Shown here piece after piece: positions 32,844 to 42,202 of a stretch of DNA of 64,000 bases. The translations under genes were made by a program, and so were the position numbers. The notes under the pieces were generated by a model. It was not told the origin of the DNA and ran no database searches. It saw nothing but the letters and a program-made list of their open reading frames with translations. Numbering within the stretch: the first letter of the stretch is position 1; each line of letters opens with the position of its first letter. The DNA is from Longispora sp040681875 (GTDB lineage Bacteria > Actinomycetota > Actinomycetes > Mycobacteriales > Micromonosporaceae): NCBI RefSeq assembly GCF_040681875.1, contig NZ_JBFAZP010000010.1, forward strand, positions 186,001-250,000, in the 5' to 3' direction.

Positions 32844-32870
32844 GCGGCGGCCCGCTTCCTGGGCCGCCGC
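32844..32870. terminator. Terminator after the acyl-CoA dehydrogenase gene
   Basis: A perfect 10-bp stem (GCGGCGGCCC and GGGCCGCCGC) with a 7-base loop, nine bases after the stop. The rest of the 32836-33097 gap between convergent genes shows nothing I can identify. Confidence 0.6.
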
Positions 32871-33097
32871 ACCACCTTTGACGGGTACCGGGCCACGCGC
32901 GGCCGATCGTCGGGCCGGCGAGATTCCGGCACCGTGACCCGGCACGCCTGCGAGTCCCGGCCGCCTGTCTCGCGCCAGGTGCACGTCACTCCGCGCCTCG
33001 GTCGACGGCGCCCGGTCGAGGGCACCCGCCGTGCCCCGACACGGCTCCGCAGGCCCGAAGCGCCCGGTGGAACCAGGCATGGAGCGCCCCGTCGGAG

Positions 33098-34480
33098 CTA
33101 GAGCCGCCCGACCGAGTCCGCGATGGCTGCCGCTGCGGCCCGTAGCCTGCCGGCACTGACATTCCCGTAACCGATGACCAGGCCCGGAAAGGGTGCCGTC
33201 GTCATCGCGTAGGCCGACAGCGGCGCCAGCAGGATCCCGTCGTCGGCCAACCGGTCCGCCAACTCCCGGTCGTTCGTGCCGGGCGGCAGCCGCAGCACCA
33301 CGTGCAGGCCGGCCGCGATGCCGATCGGCTGCCACTCCGGGACGCGGGCCGCCAGTTCGGACAGCAGGGCGTCGCGGCGTTGCCGGTAGAGGCGCCGGGT
33401 GCTGCGCAGGTGCCGGTCGTAGCCGCCCGATCGGAGCAGTTCGGCGAAGCCGGCCTGTTCGAGGACCCCGTTGCCCCGGTCGTGCAGCCGCTTGCTCTCC
33501 ACGATCGGCGCCCGGTGTCTCCCCGCCAGGACGAGCCAGCCGAGCCGGAGACCCGGGGCGAGCGTCTTGCTCGTCGTACCGAGGTAGGCGACCCGGTCGG
33601 GGGCGAGCGCCTGGAGGGCCGCGTGCGCCGGGCGGTCGTAGCGGTGCTCCGCGTCGTAGTCGTCCTCGATGATCGTGCCGTCCACGGTGCCGGCCCACTT
33701 CACCAGGGCCCGCCGGCGCCGGGGGCTGAGCGCCACGCCCAGCGGGTACTGGTGCGCGGACGTGACCACCACGGCCCGGCATCCGGTACCCATCAGGTCG
33801 GCGACCCTCAGGCCCTCGTCGTCGACCCGGACCGGCACCGGTCGGAGCCCGTGCTCGATGATCAGTTCGAGTTGGCCCGGGTAGCTGGGATCCTCCACGG
33901 CGAGCTCCGTGTGGCCGGCCTGCCGCAGCGAACGGACCAGGAGCGCCAGCCCCTCCGCCGAGCCGTGCGTGACCACCACGTCCTCGGGTCGGACGGCCAT
34001 CGCGCGGACCCGGGCCAGGTAGCCGGCGAGTTCGCCGCGCAGTGCCGGCAACCCGGCGGCCTCCGGGTAGCCCAGGTCGTGGTCGGACAGGCCGTTGAGG
34101 GCGGCCCGGCAGGCGGAGCTCCACGCGGTCCTGGGGAACGCGCCGAGCGCCGGCATCCCGGTCCGCAGCTCGTGCTCCCAGCGCACCGGTCGCGCGGCGG
34201 TCGGCTCGACGGTGGCGGAGGTGGCGGCGGAGGCGAGGGCGATCCGGGTGCCCGAGCCGCGCCGGGCCTCCAGGTACCCCTCGGCGGCGAGCTGGTCGTA
34301 GGCGGCGGTGACGGTGCCCCTGGCGATGCCGAGCTGACCGGCGAGGTCCCGGGTGGAGGGCAGCCGCATGCCCGCGGGCAGGTGCCCGGCGCGGATCGCC
34401 TCCCGCAGGGCGCGCTCCAGGCCCCGGGGGCCGGCGGTGGGCAGCAGCAGTTCCCGGAAAGTGGACCAGTTTTCCTTCAT
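33098..34480 (-). CDS. MocR/PdxR-type regulator (GntR HTH fused to aminotransferase)
   Basis: A 460-residue fusion from ATG 34480. The N-terminal GntR winged helix is GPRGLERALREAIRAGHLPAGMRLPSTR then LGIARGTVTAAYDQLAAEGYL. The C-terminal fold type I aminotransferase domain has the PLP-site region EDDYDAEHRYDRP and the lysine region LGTTSKTLAPGLRLGWLV. MocR proteins sense PLP or amines and often act on a divergent neighbour, here the MFS exporter 46 bases away. The first codons overlap one half of an inverted repeat that may be its operator. Confidence 0.9.
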   Translation of the reverse strand: MKENWSTFRELLLPTAGPRGLERALREAIRAGHLPAGMRLPSTRDLAGQLGIARGTVTAAYDQLAAEGYLEARRGSGTRIALASAATSATVEPTAARPVRWEHELRTGMPALGAFPRTAWSSACRAALNGLSDHDLGYPEAAGLPALRGELAGYLARVRAMAVRPEDVVVTHGSAEGLALLVRSLRQAGHTELAVEDPSYPGQLELIIEHGLRPVPVRVDDEGLRVADLMGTGCRAVVVTSAHQYPLGVALSPRRRRALVKWAGTVDGTIIEDDYDAEHRYDRPAHAALQALAPDRVAYLGTTSKTLAPGLRLGWLVLAGRHRAPIVESKRLHDRGNGVLEQAGFAELLRSGGYDRHLRSTRRLYRQRRDALLSELAARVPEWQPIGIAAGLHVVLRLPPGTNDRELADRLADDGILLAPLSAYAMTTAPFPGLVIGYGNVSAGRLRAAAAAIADSVGRL

Positions 34481-34507
34481 CGAAGTGGAGTTTACTTTCG
34501 GTCCACT
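34460..34507. promoter_or_regulatory. MocR/MFS divergent control region
   Basis: The inverted halves AGTGGACC (34460-34467) and GGTCCACT (34500-34507) flank the mocR start. GTTTTCC-like extensions are present on both sides. GTGGACC-type half-sites are commonly seen for MocR proteins. It could control both the regulator and the exporter. Confidence 0.5.
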
Positions 34508-34526
34508 GGAAAACAGGATCACAGCC

Positions 34527-35762
34527 ATGGAATCCCTGAACCGCTGGCTGCGGGAGACGACAGGCGGACTGCCCAGGACCTTCTGGTACCTGTGGAGCAT
34601 CACCCTGATCGGCAACATCGCCTCTTTCGTACTGATCTTCCTCACCTTCTACCTGCGGAGCGCGCGGGGCTTCACGGCCACCGAGGTCGGCGTCGTGCTC
34701 GCGGTGGCCGGCGTCGGCAGCGTCCTCGGCAGCACCCTGGGCGGCGTGCTCGCCGACCGCTGGAGCCGGCGCCGCACCGCGATCACGGGCTATCTGATCT
34801 GCGTGGTGTCCCTGATCGGCACCGGCCTGAGCCCCGACCTGCCCGTGGTGCTCACGATGATGCTGCTCAACGGGCTGGGCATGTCGGTCGCGGGCACGGC
34901 GAGCAGCGCGCTCGTCACCGACGTGGTCGCCGAGGCCGACCGGACCAGGGCGTTCAGCATCAACTACTGGTCGATCAACATCGGTACCTCCGTGGCGGCC
35001 CTGCTCGCCCCGATCGCGATGCGGGCCGACTTCTTCCTGCTCTTCGCGGTCGACGCGGCGGGGGTCGCGGTACTCGCGACGATCATGTTCGCCCTGGTAC
35101 CGGAGACCCGGCCGGTCGCCGCCGGGTCCGGGCCGGCCGCCCCCGGTTCGCTGCGCGACGTCCTCACCGACCGGGTCTTCCTGACCTTCGTCGTCCTGTT
35201 CTTCGTCTTCCAGCTGATCTTCAAGCAGAGCAACGCCGGGCTGCCGCTGGCCGTGCAGGGCGACGGGTTGGACGCGACCGCCTACGGCTGGATCTACGTC
35301 GTCAACACCCTGCTGATCGTGGTCGGGCAGCTCTTCCTGCCCCGCCTGATCCGCGACCGGGCCCATTCGAAGGTCCTCGCGCTCGGGGTGTTCCTCGTCG
35401 GGGCCGGCTTCGGGCTGACCGCGCTGGCCGACGTGGCCTGGTTCTACGCCGTGACCGTCGCCGTGTGGACGCTCGGCGAGATGGCCTACTTCTCCGTACT
35501 CGACGCCAGCGTCGCCGGGCTGGCCCCGGGCCATCTGCGCGGCCGGTACTTCGGGATCTTCTCGTCGGCGAGCCAACTGTCGAGGTTCGCCGCCCCGCTG
35601 CTGGCCGGGTACCTGCTGCACAGCCACGGCGAGGCGCTGTGGATCCTCTGCCTCGTCCTGGGCGTCGCGGCCGCCGTGGCCTACCTGGTCACCGCGCGGC
35701 TCCGGGAGCACCGGATCGCGCGGCTCCGCTCCGCCGAGCTGACGACCGCCGCGTCCCAGTGA
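34527..35762 (+). CDS. MFS transporter, drug-exporter-like
   Basis: A 411-residue major facilitator with about 12 membrane helices. The loop 2-3 signature is GGVLADRWSRRRTAITGYLI, and helix 5 reads LLNGLGMSVAGTASSALVTD. The start ATG 34527 follows AGGATC. It is divergent from the MocR regulator, which probably senses a ligand related to the cargo. The substrate is unknown; the family exports drugs, small metabolites or vitamin-like compounds. Confidence 0.87.
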   Translation: MESLNRWLRETTGGLPRTFWYLWSITLIGNIASFVLIFLTFYLRSARGFTATEVGVVLAVAGVGSVLGSTLGGVLADRWSRRRTAITGYLICVVSLIGTGLSPDLPVVLTMMLLNGLGMSVAGTASSALVTDVVAEADRTRAFSINYWSINIGTSVAALLAPIAMRADFFLLFAVDAAGVAVLATIMFALVPETRPVAAGSGPAAPGSLRDVLTDRVFLTFVVLFFVFQLIFKQSNAGLPLAVQGDGLDATAYGWIYVVNTLLIVVGQLFLPRLIRDRAHSKVLALGVFLVGAGFGLTALADVAWFYAVTVAVWTLGEMAYFSVLDASVAGLAPGHLRGRYFGIFSSASQLSRFAAPLLAGYLLHSHGEALWILCLVLGVAAAVAYLVTARLREHRIARLRSAELTTAASQ

Positions 35763-35994
35763 GCCTGACCCGTGCCGGCCGGACCTGACCAGGGGCGCCA
35801 GTGGCCCGACTTCGGACGGCACCCGGAGTCGTCGGCACTCTCCGTAACCGCCCGGTGTCGATCACTCCGGTCCGGTGCTGGTCCTCCCGCCTGCGCACCG
35901 TTTGCTGGACCGGCGTCCCCTTTCTGGGGGTCACGCTCCGTCGCATACCCGACCGGCCCTTCCACCCCCCGCCCCGGTGTGTTTTAGTGCCGGG

Positions 35995-37983
35995 GTGCTG
36001 GGTCGAGTTGGGTACAAGTTCCGCCACGGTGTCATCGCCTTCTGGGTGGTGGTCGCCGTGCTCGGTGGCACCCTCGGCGGGGGTGTCTTCGACCACCTGG
36101 GCGAGACCCCGACCCTCAGTCCGCACGCCGAGTCGAAAAAGGCCGCTGACCGGCTCGAACAGCTGATTCCCGAGGGTCCGGTGATCATCGCCGTGGTCGG
36201 CGGGCTGGACGTGTACGAGGAGCCGTTCGGCCGGGCCGTGCAGGACGTCGCCGCCAAGATCAAGAAGCTCGACCTCGTGGTGGACGTGGACGACCTGTAC
36301 TCCTCGCCCGGCGGTCAGGTCAGTGGCGACAACCGGACAACGACGGTCCGGGTGACCCTGCGCCAGAACCTCACCGAGGACGAACGGCACGGCGTCGAGG
36401 ACGAGGTGACCGCGCTCCTGCACACCATTCCGGCACCGAGCGTGCTGGTCGGCGGCAAGGAGCTGGCCGAGCGTGCGTTCGCCGACCAGTCGGTCAAGGA
36501 CCTGGCGGTCGGGGAGGGCGTCGCGTTCGCGCTGCTGATCGTCGCGCTGTTCCTGATCTTCGGCGGGTTCCTGGGCGCGGCCACCCCGCTGCTCGTCGCG
36601 CTCACGTCGATCAGCGCCACGTTCCTGGCCCTGGTCGGGCTGGCCCGGGTCGCGCCGGTCAGCGAGTACACGGTCAACATCGTCACGCTGCTGGGGCTCG
36701 GCCTCGCCGTGGACTACTCGCTGCTGATCGTCGCCCGGTTCCGCGAGGCCCGCGCCGCCGGGGCCGACGTCCCCGACGCGGTCGCCGAGGCCGGCAGCCG
36801 CGCGGGCCGCACCATCGTCGTCTCCGCGCTCACCATCGCCGCCGCGCTCCTCGGCCTGCTCGTGTTCGCCGAGCCGCTGCTGGTGTCCATGGCACTCGGC
36901 GGCTGCGTCGTCGTGCTGATCGCGGCGGCCACCGCCGTGACCCTGGTACCCGCGCTGCTCGGCGTGTGGGGGCACCGGATCAGGGCCGCGAAGGTGACCG
37001 ACTCCGTGTTGCCCCGGCTCGCCGCGTTCGCGCAGAAGCGCCCCGGGCCGGTCGCGCTGTGGACCGTCCTGGTGCTCGTGCTGCTCGCGGTGCCGTTCGC
37101 CAGCGTGGACCTGGAGAACTCCGACGCGCGGGCGCTACCGCAGAGCCAGGAGGCGCGCCGGGCCCACGACGCGTACCAGAAGCTCACCGGGGCGCTCGCC
37201 CGGCCGGTGGAGATCGTCGCCGAGGTGGACGACGCGAAACCCGAGCTGCGCGCCTACCTCAACCAGCTCCAGCGCCTGCCCGGCCTGCACCGGCTCGCCC
37301 TCGACTCCGACGCCCCCGACGGCGCCACGGTCATCCAGCTCACCCCGAAGGGCGACACCGCCGGGGCCCAGGCCCGCAATCTCGTCGAGGCCGTGCGCGC
37401 CGTTCCGACCCCTTTCCGGGTACTGGTCGGGGGAGAGGCCGCCGAGATCGTCGACTACAAGTCCTCGGTCGCGCAGCGGCTGCCCTGGGCGGTGCTGATC
37501 GTGTTCGTGGCCACGTTCGGGCTGCTGTTCTGGCTGACCGGCTCGCTCGTCGTACCCGTCAAGGCCCTGATCTTCAATGTTCTCAGTGTCGGCGCGACCT
37601 TCGGGCTGCTCAGTCTCCTGTTCGGCCGGCTCGACCTCACCACGCCGGTACTCCTCTTCGTGTTCGTCTTCGGGCTGTCCTGCGACTACGAGGTGTTCCT
37701 GCTGTCCCGGATCACCGAGGCGTGGCGGCGCGACCCGAACACCGACCGCGCCGTGCTCGCGGGCGTGACCAGCACCGGACCCGTCGTCACCGCCGCCGCG
37801 CTGTGCATCTGCCTGGTGTTCGCCGGCTTCGCGGTCGGCCAGCTCAGCGCCGTGCGCGAGATCGGGGTCGGCATGCTGATCGCCGTCGTCCTGGACGTGA
37901 CGGTCATCCGTGGCCTGCTGCTGCCGGCGTCGATGACGATGCTGGACCGCTGGAACTGGTGGCCGGCCAGGAGCCGGACATGA
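35995..37983 (+). CDS. MMPL/RND family transporter
   Basis: A 662-residue RND-superfamily membrane protein. Two repeats each have one N-terminal helix, an extracytoplasmic loop and about five helices. The family motifs are LLGLGLAVDYSLLIVARFRE in repeat 1 and FGLSCDYEVFLLSRITEAW in repeat 2. I start at GTG 35995 (MLGRVGYKFRHG). Actinomycete MMPL proteins export lipids, siderophores or antibiotics. The stop overlaps the start of the regulator gene (ATGA). The 35763-35994 gap upstream has no gene I can support. Confidence 0.88.
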   Translation: MLGRVGYKFRHGVIAFWVVVAVLGGTLGGGVFDHLGETPTLSPHAESKKAADRLEQLIPEGPVIIAVVGGLDVYEEPFGRAVQDVAAKIKKLDLVVDVDDLYSSPGGQVSGDNRTTTVRVTLRQNLTEDERHGVEDEVTALLHTIPAPSVLVGGKELAERAFADQSVKDLAVGEGVAFALLIVALFLIFGGFLGAATPLLVALTSISATFLALVGLARVAPVSEYTVNIVTLLGLGLAVDYSLLIVARFREARAAGADVPDAVAEAGSRAGRTIVVSALTIAAALLGLLVFAEPLLVSMALGGCVVVLIAAATAVTLVPALLGVWGHRIRAAKVTDSVLPRLAAFAQKRPGPVALWTVLVLVLLAVPFASVDLENSDARALPQSQEARRAHDAYQKLTGALARPVEIVAEVDDAKPELRAYLNQLQRLPGLHRLALDSDAPDGATVIQLTPKGDTAGAQARNLVEAVRAVPTPFRVLVGGEAAEIVDYKSSVAQRLPWAVLIVFVATFGLLFWLTGSLVVPVKALIFNVLSVGATFGLLSLLFGRLDLTTPVLLFVFVFGLSCDYEVFLLSRITEAWRRDPNTDRAVLAGVTSTGPVVTAAALCICLVFAGFAVGQLSAVREIGVGMLIAVVLDVTVIRGLLLPASMTMLDRWNWWPARSRT

Positions 37984-40289
37984 CCTTCGCGGAACGGCTC
38001 AAGATCCTGCGCCGCGCGGCCGGCCTGACCCAGGTGGAACTCGCCACCCGGGCCCGGGTCGGCATCCGCACCCTCCGCGACATCGAACGCGGCCACGTCG
38101 CCCGCCCGCAGCGCGCCACCGTCGAACTCCTCGCCGACGCGCTCGCCCTGACCGGGGTGGACCGGGCCGAGTTCGACGCCGCCGCCCGGGGCCAGGCCAT
38201 CGTCGTGCAGGGCGCCGACCGCAGCCTGCCACCCGTGCAGCCGCTGATCGGCCGGGACGCCGCCATCATCGAACTCGGCGACCTGCTCGTCGTCGCGGAC
38301 ATGGTCACCCTCGTCGGGGTCGCCGGGGTCGGCAAGAGCAGCCTCGCGCTGGCCGCCGCGCACCGGGTCGCCGACCGGTACCCGGGCGGGGTCGCCTGCG
38401 TGCCGGTCACCGACGCGGCCGGGGACGCCGACGTGCTCGCCGCCATCGCCGCCGCCTACCAGGTGGTCCGGATCGAGGAGCTGCCCGAACGGCTCCAGGG
38501 CCAGCCCGCGCTGCTCCTGCTCGACGCCGTGGAACGCTCGCCCTCGGCCGTGGTGGAAGCACTGGGGGTACTGCGCCGACACGTGCCCGGCATCCGCATC
38601 CTCGCCACCGGCCGGCACCCGCTCGGCCTGCCGGGGGAGTACCAGCGCCCGCTCCAGCCCCTGGAACCCCAGCCCGCCGCGCTCCTCTTCCTCGACCGAT
38701 TACGCCGGGTCCGCGCGCACGAGGTCTCCGACGACGAACGCGACGCGCTCGGCGAACTGGTCGAACGCCTCGGCGGCCTGCCGTACGCGCTCGAACTCGC
38801 CGCCGCCCGGGGCCGGGTGCTCAGCGTCGTGGAGATCCTCGCCCGGTACGGCAGCCGGGTCCTCGACCTCGGCGCCGGCCTGCGCGTGGCCGTGGCCAGC
38901 AGCTACCAGCTCCTCGACGAGCAGGAACGGCACGCCCTGCGGCTGCTGTCCACCTTCGCCAGCCGGTGGTCGATGGAGCTCGCCGAGGCGCTCGCCGAGA
39001 CCGACATCGTGCCCACCGTCGACCGGCTCGCCTCGCTGGGCCTGGTCACCCTGCTGCCGGGTACCGACCTGCGGTTCCGGCTCCTCGACGTCGTCCGCGA
39101 CTACGCCGTCGAGTGCACCTCCCCCGAGGAGCTGCGCGGACTCCGCGCCCGGCACGCCGCGCTGATCGCCGACCAGGTCGTCGCCCTGTCCGCCGGGCTG
39201 ACCGGGCCCGGCCAGAAGGCGGCCATCACCCGGCTGTCGGACATCTACAGCGAGATCCGGTACGCGCTCGTCTGGGCCTCCCGCGAGGACCCGTGCGCGG
39301 CGCTGCGGATCGCCGCCCGCCTGCCCCGGTACTGGCGCGCCCGAGGCCGCAGCGAAGAGGGCGAAAAGGCCCTCGCCGGCCTGCTCGCGGACCCCAGAGT
39401 CGCCGACGTCGACCGGCTCACCTGGGCCTGGGCCACCCTCGGGCTCGTCATGCTCGCCCACGAACCGGGCCGGGCCAACGCCGGGCTGCCCGCGCTGCAC
39501 GCCGCCATCGCCGTGTTCGTCGAGGCCGGGGACACGGCCGGCGAACTCCAGGCGCACGGCATGGCCGCCGGGGTGTGCCAGGCGCTCGGGGACCACGCCG
39601 GGGCGTACCACCACGCGCACGCCGCCGTCGGGGTCGCCCAGCGCACCGGCCAGCCCCGGGACGCCGTGGTGGCGCAGAACAACCTGTTCTGGCACGACAT
39701 CCGGGCCGGGGACCTCGCGGCCGGCCGGACCAGGCTCGAAGCCGCCGAACGCCTCGCCCGGCAGATCGACGACACCCGGCTGATCGTCATCGTCCGGATC
39801 AACCTCGCGGAGGTGGCCCGCCTCGACATGCGGTACGCCGACGCCATCCTCATCGCGCGCCAGGCCATGCCGCTGCTCGTGGACCTCGGCGAACCCGGGC
39901 TGCACCTGCGCCTGCTGTGCACGGCCGCGCTCGCGTACGCCCAGGACGGCCGGGTCACCGACGCCGTCGCGGTGCTCGCCGACCTGCGGGCCCGGCCCGG
40001 CTACGACACCAACCGGGCCGTCCGGGGGCTGTGCACCTCCGTCGAGGGGTACGTGGCCCTGAGCCGGGGCGAACGGCCGCTCGCCGCGCTCCGGTTCGCC
40101 GCCGCCGTCGAGCAGCTGACCGAGCAGCACGACGCGCGCGACGCCCTGGAAGCGCTCGTCGGACTCGCCGTGAGCACCGAGGACCCGGCCGAACGGTCGG
40201 ACGCACTGACCCGGCTCGACCGGCTACGGAGCGTGTTGGCGATGAACCTGGTACCCCGCGAGCAGAAGGCCCTTACCCAACTGCTGTGA
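37980..40289 (+). CDS. XRE-NB-ARC-TPR (STAND) transcriptional regulator
   Basis: A 769-residue signalling ATPase-regulator. The N-terminal XRE HTH (3-62) includes LKILRRAAGLTQVELATRAR. The NB-ARC P-loop is GVAGVGKS (113-120), with a hydrophobic Walker B-like strand ALLLLDAVE near 175 and the GLPYALELAA motif near 257. TPR-like helices fill residues 400-769. STAND proteins oligomerise on ligand sensing. It overlaps the MMPL stop by four bases, so its job is likely control of that transporter or response to its cargo. Codon 241 is TTA, a bldA-dependent codon in Streptomyces. Confidence 0.87.
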   Translation: MTFAERLKILRRAAGLTQVELATRARVGIRTLRDIERGHVARPQRATVELLADALALTGVDRAEFDAAARGQAIVVQGADRSLPPVQPLIGRDAAIIELGDLLVVADMVTLVGVAGVGKSSLALAAAHRVADRYPGGVACVPVTDAAGDADVLAAIAAAYQVVRIEELPERLQGQPALLLLDAVERSPSAVVEALGVLRRHVPGIRILATGRHPLGLPGEYQRPLQPLEPQPAALLFLDRLRRVRAHEVSDDERDALGELVERLGGLPYALELAAARGRVLSVVEILARYGSRVLDLGAGLRVAVASSYQLLDEQERHALRLLSTFASRWSMELAEALAETDIVPTVDRLASLGLVTLLPGTDLRFRLLDVVRDYAVECTSPEELRGLRARHAALIADQVVALSAGLTGPGQKAAITRLSDIYSEIRYALVWASREDPCAALRIAARLPRYWRARGRSEEGEKALAGLLADPRVADVDRLTWAWATLGLVMLAHEPGRANAGLPALHAAIAVFVEAGDTAGELQAHGMAAGVCQALGDHAGAYHHAHAAVGVAQRTGQPRDAVVAQNNLFWHDIRAGDLAAGRTRLEAAERLARQIDDTRLIVIVRINLAEVARLDMRYADAILIARQAMPLLVDLGEPGLHLRLLCTAALAYAQDGRVTDAVAVLADLRARPGYDTNRAVRGLCTSVEGYVALSRGERPLAALRFAAAVEQLTEQHDARDALEALVGLAVSTEDPAERSDALTRLDRLRSVLAMNLVPREQKALTQLL

Positions 40290-40439
40290 CGTTTACCTGA
40301 CGCCGGGGATTCGCGCAGCACTCGTGACCGGCAGAACTAGCGGCAGAAGTTCCGCCGGTTGATCTTCAGGTGCCATCTTTTCGGGCAAAGCGGGGAAATC
40401 ACCCGGCTAATGTCCCTTCCTGAGGGCACGTACATGGGG

Positions 40440-40545
40440 CCGAGTGGGTGGATTGCTGGGGGCACCACGGGGGTGACACCCACTCGGGAACGAGCTCCGG
40501 TTGGTCCTGGAGACGTCTTGGGGGCATCTCCAGGCCAACCGGAGC
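40440..40545. terminator. Double hairpin between convergent genes
   Basis: Hairpin 1 has an 11-bp stem (CCGAGTGGGTG at 40440, CACCCACTCGG at 40477, 26-base loop). Hairpin 2 has a 19-bp stem with a single bulged T (40494-40513 and 40527-40545, 13-base loop). They sit between the STAND gene and the convergent PEBP gene. They probably terminate from both sides. I see nothing else in 40290-40578. Confidence 0.65.
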
Positions 40546-40578
40546 GTCACTGCCCGTTGACCATGATCGGGCCGCTCG

Positions 40579-41073
40579 CTAGAAGCCGAACTCCGCCACC
40601 AGAATCGCGCGCCCGATCGTGTGCGCCGTGACCGTGAAGCCCACCGACGGCGGCCGGGCGTCCCCCGACAGGCCCAGGGCCGGCACATCCAGCGCGTGCA
40701 CCGCGAACACGTACCGGTGCGCGGGGCCCGGGGGCGGGCACGGGCCGCCGTAGCCCGGCTGGCCGTAGTCGTTGGGGGTCGTCACCGAACCGAGCGGCCC
40801 GGCCGCACCCGACTCCAGGCTGGTCACGTCGGCCGGCACGTCGAACAGCAGCCAGTGCCAGAAACCGCTGCCCGTCGGGGCGTCCGGGTCGAAGCAGGTC
40901 ACCGCGAAGCCCTGGGTCTCCGCCGGGAAGCCCGACCAGGACAGCTGCGGGGACACGTTGCCCCGGTTGTAGACCTGGGCGTCGGGAACCCGGCCGCCGT
41001 GCGCCAGGTCGTCGCTCTTCAGGGTGAACTCCGGCACGGCCGGCAGGAACTCGTACGGAATAGGTGCTCTCAT
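40579..41073 (-). CDS. YbhB/YbcL (PEBP, Raf kinase inhibitor-like) protein
   Basis: A 164-residue phosphatidylethanolamine-binding-protein fold. It shows the family blocks LSWSGFPAETQGFAVTCFDP and DAPTGSGFWHWLLFDVPADV, with YGGPCPPPGPAHRYVFAVHALD near the ligand pocket. No signal peptide. It starts 12 bases after the stop of the luciferase-like gene, so they form a two-gene operon. The biological role of bacterial PEBPs is poorly defined. Confidence 0.92.
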   Translation of the reverse strand: MRAPIPYEFLPAVPEFTLKSDDLAHGGRVPDAQVYNRGNVSPQLSWSGFPAETQGFAVTCFDPDAPTGSGFWHWLLFDVPADVTSLESGAAGPLGSVTTPNDYGQPGYGGPCPPPGPAHRYVFAVHALDVPALGLSGDARPPSVGFTVTAHTIGRAILVAEFGF

Positions 41074-41085
41074 GCCTCTTTGGTA

Positions 41086-41925
41086 TCAGACCCCGTGCCC
41101 CGAGGGCGGGCCCGCCGCGAGCCGGGCGGCGCTGGCCTCGAAGATCTGCTCCGGCTCCAGCCCCCAGTTGGCCTCCAGCCAGAACGTGACCCCCGCGTCG
41201 GCCCACCGGCGGACCTGCTCGGCGGCCGCCGCCGGGTCGTCGGTGGGCGTGTGGCCCTCCATCACGATCTCGTACCCGTCGAGGGAACCGCGCTCCTTCC
41301 GCAGCCACTCGACCGCCCTGGGCACCTCCTCCACCGGCGGGATCCCGCCCTCGGAGCCGTCCTTCGGCAGGTAGTTGGGCAGCCAGCCGTCCCACCGGGC
41401 GGCCCGGCGCATCGACTTCGGACGGGGCCACGCGCCGACCACCCAGACCGGCACCCGGGGACGCTGCACCGGCGGCGGCGGGACGTGGAAGTCGGTGGGC
41501 CGCACCTGGTAGTGCTTGCCGTCGAACGTGAACGGGTCGCCCGACCACAGGCCGGCGACTATGTCGAGGCCCTCGTCGAGCTTCTCCGCGCGGATCCGCA
41601 GGCCCTCGTCGGCCTCGAACGCCTTCCAGCCGTCGTGCACCGCGCCCATCCCCACCGACAGGATCACCCGGCCGCCGGACAGGTTGTCGAGCGTCGCGAC
41701 CTGGCCGGCGAGGTCCCACGGCTTGCGGCGGGCCAGCGGGGTGAGCATGGTGCCGAGCCTGATCCGCTCGGTGCGCATCGCGGCGGCGGTCAGCGCGACC
41801 CACGCGTCGATGCCCCACACCGGCTCCCAGACGAAGAAGGCGTCCCAGCCGGACTCCTCGGCGATCACGGCCAGCTCGGCGGTCTGGCGGGCGTCACCGT
41901 ACGGCAGCACGAATCCGTATCGCAT
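41086..41925 (-). CDS. LLM-class flavin-dependent oxidoreductase (luciferase-like)
   Basis: A 279-residue TIM-barrel, probably F420- or FMN-dependent. The N-terminus MRYGFVLPYGDARQTAELAV, the segment LGTMLTPLARRKPWDLAGQV and the glycine-rich LSGGRVILSVGMG are typical. It starts at ATG 41925; an upstream in-frame extension in other calls lacks family similarity. It is co-transcribed with the PEBP gene. The substrate is unknown. The gap 41926-42202 upstream contains a repeated TCCGCGCCCGGGCCTG (near 41988 and 42053) but no gene. Confidence 0.88.
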   Translation of the reverse strand: MRYGFVLPYGDARQTAELAVIAEESGWDAFFVWEPVWGIDAWVALTAAAMRTERIRLGTMLTPLARRKPWDLAGQVATLDNLSGGRVILSVGMGAVHDGWKAFEADEGLRIRAEKLDEGLDIVAGLWSGDPFTFDGKHYQVRPTDFHVPPPPVQRPRVPVWVVGAWPRPKSMRRAARWDGWLPNYLPKDGSEGGIPPVEEVPRAVEWLRKERGSLDGYEIVMEGHTPTDDPAAAAEQVRRWADAGVTFWLEANWGLEPEQIFEASAARLAAGPPSGHGV

Positions 41926-42202
41926 GGGCCGACCGTAGCGGCGCGGTGTGACAATTCCCGGGGAACGCGCGGAGACGGGGACTCCATCGGCTCCGCGCCC
42001 GGGCCTGTGTGTGGACCGGGCCAGCCGGGCCGGACCGGGTACACGGCGTCGATCCGCGCCCGGGCCTGCGCGCCGACCGGCGGCCCGGTGCGGCGGTGAC
42101 ACGCCGGCCGACCTCCCGTCCGGTCCCAACGGCGGCCACGTCCGCCGGGACCCCCACCTGACCTGACAATCTGAACGTCGACAACACGAGAGGTGGGAAC
42201 AG

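Noticed and set aside
32835..33101. Possible 88-residue gene after the acyl-CoA dehydrogenase
   Set aside because: It begins inside the stop region, covers the terminator hairpin and has no domain or start signal.
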